64,000 nucleotides of DNA from Strigamia acuminata (taxonomy: Eukaryota > Arthropoda > Chilopoda > Geophilomorpha > Linotaeniidae), in assembly GCA_949358305.1 (NCBI GenBank), contig OX442319.1, forward strand, positions 14,446,001-14,510,000, read 5' to 3'. Under the pieces are notes generated by a model. That model saw only the letters and a list, made by a program, of their open reading frames with translations, was not told where the DNA came from and searched no databases. This document shows, one piece after another, positions 34,922 to 52,500 of this stretch (position 1 is its first letter; every line of letters begins with the position of its first letter). The position numbers and the translations under genes were made by a program.

Positions 34922-35659
34922 TTACTCCCTATTCTTAAACTTGGCTATATTACTCTTGTTGGTTGCAAAAAAGTCTTGTTTTCGGCACTTTGGTCTTTCT
35001 TTGAGCAACAAAGCGATGCTATTGCTGTTGCTGTCCAAATCCCGCGCCTCGTACAACAACTTCGTACACTCGAGAAGACCGATTTCCGACTTGATAAAAT
35101 TGATTTCAAACTCGGACGACGGATTCGTCCACAAATCAGCTAAACAAGCCTGATACTTGACGTCGTGTGGGTTTTTCATTTCACAATTTTTCACAATTTG
35201 CATCTAACCGTGCACGAACACAGTGCGTAACCTTGGTAAACAAATCCTCAATCCCAATCCTCAAATAAAAACTCCACTTTTCTAAATAACACGAAAGAAA
35301 TAAACAAGTTACGACGAGATTGCATCGTTTCCAAGATGCATTTTCGGGTCGCTGTGTCATTAGGTTCAAAAATGTTCGTTCCTTTCTTGATCCGTTAACA
35401 TGAACCAAATGTATTCAACTCCACTGACATTACTGCAGCAAATAAAGAAGCCAAGCGGGTGAAATTTTGTCTTTTCCTACTGGCTTCTCGTTCATCAGCT
35501 TGTCGATCCAAATGAGGCCCCCCCCCCCCAAATGGGTACGGCGAAGTGAAGTCTTGCGAGAAGCAGTCTAACTTGGTGGGATATCACATCTTCGATACAG
35601 AAGGCACAAGCGATGGAGAATATTTGATGGAGTTTCGAAAGCGCTTGCCACTTTGCCAT
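34922..35659 (-). CDS. small unrecognised protein, tentative two-exon model
   Basis: Exon 35659-35573 starts at ATG in a strong context (GCCATGG) and reads MAKWQALSKLHQIFSIACAF before CAA|GTTAGA. Exon 35203-34922 follows acceptor CACGGTTAG and reads MQIVKNCEMKNPHDVKYQAC then on to FKNRE, stop. Both are phase 0, giving 122 residues, and a minus-strand AATAAA overlaps the stop. The exons are GC-richer than the flanks and lie between the convergent ends of ABCH copy B and SCUBE. No domain recognised. The second exon alone (93 residues) could be the whole protein. Confidence 0.35.
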
Positions 35660-35789
35660 GGCTTTACTGTAATTCTTCACAAATGTCCAGTTATTTATTT
35701 ATTTATTTATTTATTTTATTATAAATTTCATTTTTCTTTAACAAAACAATTAAAAATAGATAATCACAGCTTGTGTTACAATCAAATTG

Positions 35790-41799
<6,010 letters not shown>

Positions 41800-41898
41800 T
41801 ATCTACCTGCGCATGGGCACAAGAGGAGAAGCAAAGAAGGAAGGCAGGAAGGAAGGAAGGAAGGAGGGACCCAGATAGCCATCAGCCAGCCTCACCTG

Positions 41899-42000
41899 TC
41901 GTGGTCAAGGGCAACTCAACTCATCCCTTCTCCTCATTATACAAATTTAAACAGTTTCAAATCAAACACCACATGAGACACAAACTTGTTTCTGCATATT
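41899..42000 (-). other. probable SCUBE 5' UTR exon end
   Basis: A strong minus-strand donor (CACGACAG|GTGAGG, exon ending near 41898) pairs with an acceptor (CATGCGCAG, just upstream of ATG 41799). This suggests a short non-coding first exon. The 5' limit is not defined. Confidence 0.4.
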
Positions 42001-42640
42001 TTCTTATTCCAAGGTCAAAATAATAAACTTAACTTGCAAACCAAAGCTGAGACACAAAAACAAAGACTGTTACGTCAAATATTGACATTTCCTTTGAGCA
42101 ACTTTAAAACGTCCACAATTAAATAATTAAATGACAATTTAATTAATTAAATACGTTATGTAGCATTACAACCAACTCAAGATGAATGCAAACATTAAAT
42201 ATTTCAATTGTCATTTAATTCTTTAGCAACATGTCTTTCTTGCTTTTGATTTTGTTTTGCTCAAGTTGGATTTTTGGTGGATATTCCTCAGAATTTGATT
42301 TCTACAACTTAATTAATTATCATAAAAAGTTTGATTTTTCAACTTAATAGCCCCCAAAATTTTACTTTTACGGCTTTAATTTTCTTACATTTTTACTTTA
42401 CTGGCATAACTTGTATTCAAATTTAATTTTTCTCGCATATTTTTTCCTAAAATTTCATTTTCCGGCTTAATTATCTCAAATATATTTTGATTTTCAATTT
42501 AATCTTTATTAAAATTGAATTTTTCAGCTAAAACTTTGCTTAAAATTTGACTTTTATTGATTTCCATCAAAACTGCCATTCTAAATTCTAATTTATTTTC
42601 CATTTAAACCTCCCTTTTCCCAACCAAATTTTCTTTCCAA
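42000..42640. other. AT-rich spacer with degenerate short repeat
   Basis: Repeated 'ATTTGATTTTCNNCTTAAT'-like segments spaced about 40-70 bp, reminiscent of an old minisatellite. No gene seen. Confidence 0.4.
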
Positions 42641-42698
42641 ACTTACAATTAATAAAAATAAAACGAAACGAAAATAGAAATGAAAATGAATGACTTAC

Positions 42699-43846
42699 CG
42701 GGAGGAGTGCGTCGAAGATTGACCGTGGCCCGACAAATGCCAGTCCCATTCCTCCACGATCCGCCCACGACTCGGTTAAAAGCGGCAAACACAAACGACG
42801 TTTGAAAAACAAACGACGACTCCACGTCCTCCCGTCTCCCACCGACTTGCCACGACACTTTTCCCGGACTTATCTCAATACTCAACCTCGATCCCTGAAA
42901 TTACAAAACAAAAAAAAATTCAATTCCTCAATTCCACAATCCACCCACTCCAAACAAATACCTGTTTGACCACTCCATCGACGACTTTGAGCAGATAGCC
43001 GCCATCGATAGTGGCGCTACGGTAGCCCGGTCGGCCGTTGCTGTAGAGACGAACTTGCCGGTTGTGCACGCTGAACTCCGACGCCGGGTGTTCCACATTT
43101 CCGCCGTGTCCGTCGGCCGAGTTCGACTCCGCGATGTCCAGCGTCCACTGGCGAGGCCGCTCGTCATAATCGAGGGAGATGATGGCAATTTTAAAATTTC
43201 CCGACAGATCCAGTCGAATCACCGCTTGTCGAGAACATTGGTCGCCCCGTCCCCTCACCGGTGATGATACGAATGAGACGAACGGGTTGTACCCGCGAAC
43301 GACACCTCTTTTCAGATCGATATCGACGATGTCACTTTTCAATAATCCAAAAAACACTAAAACAAACAGCCAATCAATTTAAATTCACAACAAAAATTAA
43401 TATTTCCCTACAAAAAAAATCTTCTTTTCTTTGAAAATTCGAAGTTTGCGATTGCACGGAAAAACCTATTTCCATCGGCCGCGCAAGATGCGGTTTGTGC
43501 GGCCTGCCCGACCACATTTCACCGTACTCTTAATAAACTTCAAATTTCAATTAAAGAAATTGAATTTATCCGAATAATCGATGATTTTAACAGAAAAAAT
43601 AAATAAAATCCCAATTTTGGGATATAATTTCACTCCTCTTTTAGTTATTTTTCACTTTTTCCAGTTTGTCACACTAAAACGACCTCATTGTCAACCCCCA
43701 TCGTAGCCAAACTGAAATTTTAGTAAACAAAACGTCCATTTTTGAGCTTCCTTCAAATCAATACATTCTCCCCCTATAGTAATATCGATGAGTTAATATT
43801 TACCTGATGCAAACAGACTAATAAAATGCAAAGTATCCAAGTGCAT
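42699..43846 (-). CDS. unrecognised secreted-protein exons; separate gene or alternative SCUBE 5' exons
   Basis: Three exons on the minus strand: 43846-43804 (MHLDTLHFISLFAS), 43356-42962 (131 codons) and 42894-42699 (65 codons), in frame for about 211 residues. The first 20 or so residues (through VFFGLL) look like a signal peptide. The rest is rich in beta-prone stretches and Gly/Ser, for example FKIAIISLDYDERPRQWTLD, YRSATIDGGYLLKVVDG and GKVSWQVGG, with two visible Cys (DQCSR, GICRA). I do not recognise the fold. It ends with a good donor (CCTCCCG|GTAAGT) in phase 1. Without splicing, the frame adds a hydrophobic tail and stops at 42649. The phase-1 donor would join in frame to the first SCUBE EGF exon (41651). 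Confidence 0.5.
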
Positions 43847-43849
43847 TCC

Positions 43850-44415
43850 TTCGAATCGTTGACTCAACCACTCAACTTTGGTCGAAAACTGCTTCTGTGG
43901 TTCAAAAGTGCGTGTGCGCATGCGCTATTCTTCCCCTCCAGGGTTCTTACTGCTTGTGTGGCCCATTCAATCTGTGGGTGGCCATGTGACCTCCACATGC
44001 AACCCTTTGGCGAAACATCAAACCAGAGTTCCTGCAATTATTTCTTTCATTAAACACATCAATTTAAACCAATTTATACTCTTGTACGCCTACAAATCCC
44101 CCTCAAATCTCAAGCTCAAATTGTCCACCCAGTCAACCAGTCATGTGTGTCACATGACCCTACGAAGGTTGTATCAAGGTCAAGCAAGTGCGAGCTCAGA
44201 AACAGCTAATGACAGGTGCGAATTTACAATTACAAAGTGATTCACTGCAAACACACTTCAATTCGTACATTTTTAATCACAAACATTTATTCAGTTTTAT
44301 TAAACAACAACTGCAGCAATAGTTTTAAACAAGCTTTGCAGTGAAGCGCACCTCAAACTTTACGTTTTTGCTGTTTTTAGTGTCCATGTACAGAATGACA
44401 CTGAATCCAGACCGT
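43850..44415. other. intergenic, no gene seen
   Basis: Unremarkable sequence upstream of the secreted-protein exons, probably containing their promoter. No TATA box or other motif is convincing. Confidence 0.4.
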
Positions 44416-44420
44416 GAGTA

Positions 44421-44549
44421 CCCCTTTCGCCGAATCCCGTTTCGCCGAATTTCGTTTTCCATTTTCGGCGATATAGGAATTCCCGTTTCGCCGAAAAAGA
44501 AAAAGGGAGTAATCGATCGATTATAAAAATTTCTGTTGTTTTTTTTGTA

Positions 44550-44580
<31 letters not shown>

Positions 44581-45106
44581 ACAAATAAATAAATAAACAA
44601 ACAAATAAATAAATAAATAAATAAAAGTCACATTTGTTTAAAAATCAATTTAAAATCAATTTTCACACATTTTAAAAGCACACATTTTTAATTAATTTTC
44701 ACCGGTTTAAAGAGTGTCAAAAGTGATTTAATTGTGGCAAAAAGATACAAAAGTAATTATTAAATTTCACAACGAAAAATTGGTGACAACTGGTGAAAAT
44801 TGGTTAAAAATGTGTGAAAATTGATTTCAAAAATGTGGCAAAATGTGGCGGTTACGACTTTTTTCAAATTTCTGACTTCATTAATAGCATAAACTTCTGT
44901 AACTTCACCGCGCAGTTAGTTAAAAATGTATAAACATTGCTTAAATATGGCATTTATTTTTAGCACTTAAACAGAACACTTAAACAGAAACGAAAAAAAC
45001 GAAAAAACGAAAAATTTGATAATCGATCGATTACTCCCTTTTCATTTTCGGCAAAACGGAAATTCCCATTTCGCCGAAAATAAAAAACGAATTTCGGCGA
45101 AAGGGG
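44421..45106. mobile_element. about 690-bp DNA transposon with long inverted repeats, non-autonomous
   Basis: Left end CCCCTTTCGCCGAATCCCG and right end (reverse complement) CCCCTTTCGCCGAAATTCG, with inverted similarity continuing for about 100 bp (both arms carry GGCGA units and an AATCGATCGATTA palindrome). TA flanks both sides (44419-44420, 45107-45108), pointing to the Tc1/mariner/pogo class. The core is AT-rich with (AAAT)n and has no transposase. Confidence 0.8.
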
Positions 45107-45109
45107 TAC

Positions 45110-46540
45110 AAATCCATTTTTTAGATCCGCCCGTCTTGAATAGAACAATGCGCAGCTGTTCTTGCATCGCCAGTGTGTTCACACTTGAGTGAACAGACAC
45201 TTGACGCAAAAATTAAATTTCGCTAGTCGCTTTGCAGCAATGTACAGTAGCCGTAATACAAACACACAAAACAAAAATACCGTAATTAAAATTACACAGT
45301 TATACTACACCGGTAATTATATATTACAATTAGCTTGAAATATATTTTGTAATCACTTATTTCTTTATTCGTACAATGAATACAAAATTCACCTGAAAGA
45401 AAGCAAAATTTACATCATTCCAGTAAATTCAAGGCACATTCAATTCAATTTGTCCATGCTTCAGATAGTCTTAAAATACTAAATAGTCACATACAGTAAG
45501 CACAATAATTGCTAAACCAACAATCAGGGATAGTGGGAAACTACTTTGTATTTGTTTTCCATTTTACTGCCACGAAAATATTAATAAAATGAGATTTTTA
45601 GAAAATCTGAAATAAATAAAAATCAAAATAAACGAGAATGAAAGCAAATGCAAAGTGATTATCCCTGACTATCCCTAGGAATTTGTTAACGGTCTTTTTG
45701 GATATGGAAGTAAACTAATTAAGGCAATTTTTTTTAAAAATCTAAACAGAAGGAAAAAAAAGTAAAATGAATAAAATTGCGAAATTCCGTAATAATACTC
45801 TGAGATGACATCAATTTAGAAATAAATATCAGGCGTGTGTGAGCGGGCACAGAGTATCAAATTATTAACCAAACTAGGTCGAGAATAAAAATTACTTGGA
45901 AATGAAAACAAATTGGCTTTTAACGGTTAATTGTGCTTCACATTATTATGGAATTTCGCACAATTACCTAAATGTTTAACGTTTAGGAAGACAAATTTAC
46001 AAGATTAACAGTAAAGACATTTTTAGTCTAATTGACCAAATTTAATACACGAATAAAGTACAAGTCTGTGGCTAAAAAGAAAAAAATCCAGGACCAAAAC
46101 TACTTGTTATTGGCGTCATTTCATATAATACAAAAAATTCAATTTTTAATGTTGAATTTGATTTAAAGAAGGACAAACAAACACAAGAAATGGATCAATT
46201 AAATTAAGTATTGGTAACTATCAAAAAACATGCAATCAAAAATAATTTACCCACCAGACTTAACGATTCTATCACTACATTTCTACACATTTCCTATAAA
46301 ATTGTCCTCGGTGCAAATTATGTACAAATTAAATAATAATAATAATAATAATAAAATTTTATTTCCTAACCTCACTGTATCAAAAATTAAACTCTCACTT
46401 TGGCCGATGATTATAAATCCCATCCAACACAAATCAATGGAAATTGTACTATTTTATAAAATTGATAAAAATATCGGTGTCGTCAACGACCGAACCAGCC
46501 ATGTCCATTGATAATATCCAAATAAATAATATCAAGTTAA
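45110..46540. other. AT-rich intergenic, no gene seen
   Basis: Very AT-rich with an (AAT)n run near 46335-46355. No splice-supported open frame found. Confidence 0.5.
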
Positions 46541-46543
46541 GTG

Positions 46544-49500
46544 TTATGAGGAAGCGTCGTGTAGTCGATTGGCGGCGTCGAATTCTGATTTCAGTTCGAT
46601 TATTATGTGTCCTGTGTTTTGCGAAATTCTACGGACCATGATGATGTTCTGGTAGCCACCGTGATAAAATGACACGTGTTTGTCAATTTTCTCCTTGAGC
46701 AATGCGTGTCCTATGTAACCGATGTAATTACACATGTGGCACTTAAATTGAACGACAAACGAAGTGGTTGTCAATTTTTTGCAACGAGTATAATTTTTCT
46801 TGGAAGATTGTTTCGCTAGTTTTACAGGTGTTGTTAATTTCGGCTAAAACAAACAGAAAAAATGTATTAATTCACATGTAAATTTCTACTTTTTATTCTT
46901 TACTGTAGGTACAGTGTGAAGGAGCAACTATTCATGAAAATTAATTATGAATTCTATCCAACATTTGTCGTTCTACTAGAAACTGCTTCAAGATACACTA
47001 CCGGTAGCTGCATTCAATTTTAAACCAAAAATGACATCATTTCCTGTTTAAACCCATGTTAAAACTTAAAATACGCTTAAACTAAAATTGTTATTTTAAT
47101 TTTTGAATGCAGCTACTGTGTTGTGAACTCAGGGGTTAGGTACACATCATACTTTTAAAAAAGGCAACGGCTACGTTCCTGTCTGACATTATTACGGCAT
47201 AATTATGGCATAATTATGGCATATGCACCAGATAAATGATCAGTTGCCTAAACTATTATTCTGCAAGCTGTGAAATTGTGAGCAAATTTCTTTTTCTTCC
47301 CAAAAATTACAAAAAAAAATTGATTTTGCCGCTGCGACACACGCATGATTTTCCAGAAGAACACAGAAATAAAATAAAATGCCTGTAACTGTGGCAAAAT
47401 TTTGAACACTGTATTAATTTGTCTAAAATAGTAGGGGGGGGGGGGGGCGTCTTAAAATAAATTTTTTTTCGGTATTTGAATGTCAATTTAAATAGGTTAC
47501 AACCACCACTGTGCAGTGAGTCCCCTATATAAGAACATTCGATTTACGAACTTTCAGAAATACAATCATCAAATTTTGCAGCAGCACATAAGTTAGTTCA
47601 CATGTCTAGCACTTTATGCCAACAGTTGTACTTTTCAAAGTAAGATTAAATGTTGTATGTAATATGTAGAGTACAAGTGGAAACTTGGCTGAATTAAACA
47701 ATTTGAGTTTAGTTAGTTTGTGATTATGAGAAAACAATCAACCAAATGATATTAAGCTTATAACATTTTATTAATGTGGCATAGAGCTTTCTAAAAATCT
47801 AAATGTTTTCAAAAAATCAAAATAAATAATATAAACATGTTGAATTGTATTCATCCCCTGGTGAAGCAGAAGGATCGTGGTATTTAACGCGTTTAGACAA
47901 TTTTCGAGAGGGCGCCCGCGACATGACAACACGAAAACAGAAGAGAAAAAAATGACGTCATCATCCCACTTGGTCTGATCACCTGGGCGCGCGCGTCAAA
48001 AACTTATCAAGGACAGCCGTGACTTATTGCTGATTTACGGCACCTAGGGAGCACCCTCAGCCAAACATTTGCATGCAATAAATCGTCCCCAGGTGGCCAA
48101 CAACATAAACAGTTATAACTCCCCACCTTTTCAATCCTTTTTGCACATAAATGTGCGATTTTGACATGTGCTTTGCCTCCGTCCTCCAAAATGAATGACT
48201 CAAATTGAACGATGGGCTGGGTCGTCTTAACCCTTTCCATGCGTCCCCACGGGTCCGCAATGCTTTTGAACCACTTCCCCCGGAACGTCGCAGTTTTGCA
48301 CCCAAAGATTGCAGCTTTGCATCCACCATTTTATATGAAAAGACGACCCAAATGCACTTTAAAATCGATCCCACACCTTAAAAACTCCAATTATTCATTT
48401 TTCAATTCAATCCTCCGTCCATTTCGCGTTCATTCACGTTTAAAGCCACATCCATTTAACGTTACATAAACTTTAACGTCACGTCCGTTTCGCGTTTATT
48501 CAACCACCTAATTTTCATTTTGCTATCCTTCAATACATGCATATTCAATTCGAGAATGACGCAATTTTGCGGTTAATCAATTTAGCTGTTGGTAGGTTAC
48601 CCCAAGCAGAAGTCTGGAAACACGCTCCATTTGTTGCATAAGTTTAGAAACTTCAGTGATTAAGCTATAAATATTTCAAATTAGTAGAGTACTCGCTCAA
48701 TATCTTGTGGGATATTCTTTTGTCGTTTTTCCGCAACGGGCCCCATTTATTGGCCCACTAAATTTCCTTGGATTTCCACTTTAAAAAAACTAAATTTCCC
48801 ACTTACTGACTTTTCACGTAACTTTCTTTTTTTGTCCCACTAATTTTAGCGAACCAAAAAAAAACTAAATTTTCCACTAAAATTAAATTAGAAAAAAAAA
48901 ACTGATATTACCACTTCTACCGTACTGCCTCGATTTAACGCCTGGCCTAGAATAAACGCCGGGGGCTAGGCGGCGTGTAGTGCACTAAATGCCGCCGAAA
49001 GCCGACCCGCCCGGGAGGGGGTCGGCTTGGAAAAATTAATAAACGTCCCGGCGCTAAATCGAGGCAGTACGGTATTACTATTTTAGTAGTTTTGCTGCTT
49101 TGAGTTTCTACTGGGTGCTTTGGGCCATGATGGCGAGTATACACCAAAGGCATTGATTGCGGATTGCACAGAATCGATTACTAATGCATGTCTGCACGTT
49201 TTTGGAGCGAATGTTAAAAGAATCTATTGTTGGGCGCACGTCATAACGCAACATAGATAAAAAATTGTCTTTGATTCAAGACAAAACAATTAAGTCTAAA
49301 ATTCCTGCCGACATTTTGTCTCAACAACTCGCATGCTCAGATGAAGAGTTCAACGTTGGAAAAAGGTTATTTCTCCGTAAGTGGGCTGTAGTTGACAATG
49401 TGGAAACTTTTTTGGATTATTTCTAAGCCGAGAACCTCGAGCGTTTTGTTGGCCGTTGTGTTGGAGCTGCATGCACCAATAACAACCTGGAATCTATAAA

Positions 49501-52500
49501 CAAAGTCAGAAAGACACATGGTACATTTCGAAATAGACTACCGATACATTGTAAATGCAAAACTATTTGTTATTAAACCAACAATTTATCTGAGTCTTAT
49601 GACCAAAGCATACAATTGGAAACGTTCGAAACCGGAAATAATCTCCCATGAAACAGGTGAATTGAAGTCATACTTCATTGTCCCAAAAGGGCAACCGACA
49701 TCGAAGGCTAATGACATAGACCAGTATTTGCACCAGATGGAAACCCAGAATTGGAGGCGTTTTGATACGTACACAGTGTTGGGCACGGTACATAAGGCCT
49801 GTACTGCGGTACTTTTTAAAAAAGCAGCATGTACCGCATATTTGTACCGCGGTACTTTTGGCGCGAAGGAGTACCGGTACCGTGAATTTGAGGTACTCTC
49901 GCGGTACTCGGGAAAACGCGAGAAAACACGATATTCACGGGTTTTCTCCCGTTTTCCATGTTGTACCTTTTGCGGAAGCAGCAAATACCGGGTGCTTGTA
50001 CCGCGGTACACGTTAGGTGTATCGCGCCCAACACTGTACGTACATTAAAACGAAGAAAAGATTCTGGTAAGTTCGATTTTGCAATCAGAAGTGGGATGAG
50101 GGAACTTGTTCTTGTCCGATTTTTTTTCAAACAATACATATGCAAACACATCGTGGGTATTGCTAGTATCGAGCAGTACCTAAGTGTTGTAGGTGAGGCC
50201 AAGAACGTGCCTTTGGGTGAGAAACGTAAGCAAGGTCAACCATTGAAAGCCAAAAAGGCCTTCATTTTATAATAGTGGAAAAAGTGGATGTAATAAATTA
50301 TTTTTAGTGGAAAAGTCAGGAGTGGAAAATTCAGTATTTTTTGGTTGGCTAAAATTAGTGGGACAAAAAATTAACGTTAGTGGAAAAGTCAGTCAGTGTT
50401 AGATTTAGTTTTTTTTTAGTGGTAAACCAAGGAAATATAGTGAGTTTTCTTTTTAATTTATACCCTTTCACAACAAGTTGCTTAGACATTGATGATGAAA
50501 GCTTGACACATTCATCAGTTGTAACCGATTTCCAGATTTCAGTGATTGCAGCTTTTAGCCATCTTATTTGCTGGTTTTTGAGCTTGCAAACACTTTCATT
50601 TCATTCAATACATTCTCAATAGGATTTAGATCTGGGGAATTACCTGGCCATGATAAAACATTTATTCTTGTTTGTTCAAACCATTTTGTTATAGTTTTGA
50701 CAGTATGGCAGGAAGCCCCATCTTGCTGAAAGATCAATTTAAGACGTACTCTTAGCTTTTTCATTGATGGTAGTAAACCACCTTCTTGTATTTGCTGGTA
50801 TTTTAATGCATTTATTGCCATGCAACCCCAGACCATTACTCCAAATGGATGCTTAAACAATGGTGTGCAGACATTTAGGGTAATCTTGTCCTTTTTTTCT
50901 CCAACTAGAGCTCCTTGGTCCCCAAAGGCACCGTATCACCGTGTCTTTGAATACATCAATATTGACTTTAGTGTTCAATTTCTGATGCAATTCATTGGCA
51001 GTTGATTTCGGTTGTTTTGACAACTTTTCTCAGGATTCGATTTTCACGAGTTGTGCATTGGGGCCTTCCAGGTCATTTTTTACTGGTTTTATCTGTCCAC
51101 CATCATCTTGAATTTGATTCAAACATTTACACACGCATGATTTAGGCACTTGAAAGTGGTCAGCAATTTCAGCTAATGTTTTCTCCTTTGCACACACAAT
51201 CATGGCAAATTGCTTTTCATCCATACTCAACGCTGGTGTCCTGTCCATTAGCACTTCAGAAATGTTAGCTACATCAAAACAATTGTTTTCTAGCTTTTGT
51301 AAAATTATACAAATGAGTTTTCATGACAATTCACTGAAGTTTCTAAACTTACGCAACAATGGAACGAGTTTCTAGACTTCTGCTTCACCAGGAGGTGAAT
51401 ACAATTCAACATATTTATATTTATTTTGATTTTTTTGAAACCATTTAGATTTTCGGAAAGCTCTATGCCACATTCATAAAATGTTATAAGCTAACCATAT
51501 TGCCTCGAATAAACGCCGGGGCAGTTATTAATTTTCCCGACTCGATTTCGGGCTGCTGTGAACTAAACTAGACTTTGACCGATATCGATATTTTGCAGTA
51601 TCGCCGATACCGATAATCGGCAACCGAATATCGGCCAATACCGATACCTGCGCCGATATTAAAATTAAAATGTCCGACCCCCCCAACCCCCAAAATAAAA
51701 AAAATAAAATTAAAATTGCGTTTATTAATTTATTTTATGTTTAAGAAACGTTTTTGAAGCAGTATATAATTTTTTCCTGCTTCAAAAGCGTTTCTAAAAC
51801 GTATCGTTTTAGTCTAAAACGATACGCTTTAGAAACGTGGCAATATCGATATCGGCCACGCCAAAAAATATCAGATCCGATATTGGTGAATACCGAAATA
51901 TCGGCCGATAGCCGATACCGGTCAAAGTCTACACTAAACTCAAATTGTTTAATTCTGCCAAGTTTCTAAACTTATGCTTCTCACTTGCAGAGCGTCGATT
52001 ACTAACGACTGATTAACCGAACTGCAGCAAGCAATCTTTTAAAGACACTTTGATCGATTTTTGTTTTCATATACGTGTATAAAACCTAAAGGACCAATTA
52101 TGCAACAAATCGGATTTATGAACATCCATGTGCATTAACTCGTTTGGATAATCGACACTCTACTGTAATTTATTCATTTCTAATTTTAAAAAATAAGATT
52201 AATTTTTTTTATTTAATTAGGATTAACAATTTTTTGACCTTGTACACCTTTGCTGGACTTTTAAACAATTCAACTTACAAATGTGTTGTTGAAAGTATGT
52301 AGAGGACTTACTGTATATGGGATATATTTGCCAGCTTACAGGTCAAATGCACCTGTAAAAACTCACATTTGACGTAAGCTCACCTGTAAGCTCACCTGTA
52401 AGCTCACCTGTAAGCCACAGATTGCTGTATACTGTAATGTTTTAAATAAACACCTGGACATTAATTTATTTTTCGACCCCAACCCATATTTGAGCACATG

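Larger units (their letters stand above)
48756..50442 (+). mobile_element. degenerate MULE (Mutator-like) element
   Basis: Ends CACTAAATTTCCTTGG and (reverse complement) CACTATATTTCCTTGG, with inverted similarity over about 100 bp. From about 49129 the plus strand reads DGEYTPKALIADCTESITNA then FGANVKRIYCWAH, matching the core of MULE transposases (the D ... CWAH block). It is broken by stops and by a hAT insertion. It lies inside the Tc1-like element. Confidence 0.6.
47755..51497 (-). mobile_element. Tc1/mariner-like element with about 170-bp inverted repeats
   Basis: Left arm (47755-47872, continuing 48604-48660 after an insertion) and right arm (51325-51497) are inverted copies: both carry TTATAACATTTTATTAATG/ATTCATAAAATG, TTGAATTGTATTCA and AAGCAGAAGTCT. 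The arms enclose transposase remnants on the minus strand. Confidence 0.6.
47514..52313. mobile_element. outer inverted-repeat DNA element, pogo-like ends
   Basis: Left end CAGTGAGTCCCCTATATA and right end (reverse complement) CAGTAAGTCCTCTACATA. A second inverted match (GAATTAAACAATTTGAGTT) lies about 180 bp inside the left end and 350 bp inside the right. CAGT starts and the 3' flanking TA suggest pogo/Tigger. Its interior is interrupted by the elements listed below. Confidence 0.5.
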
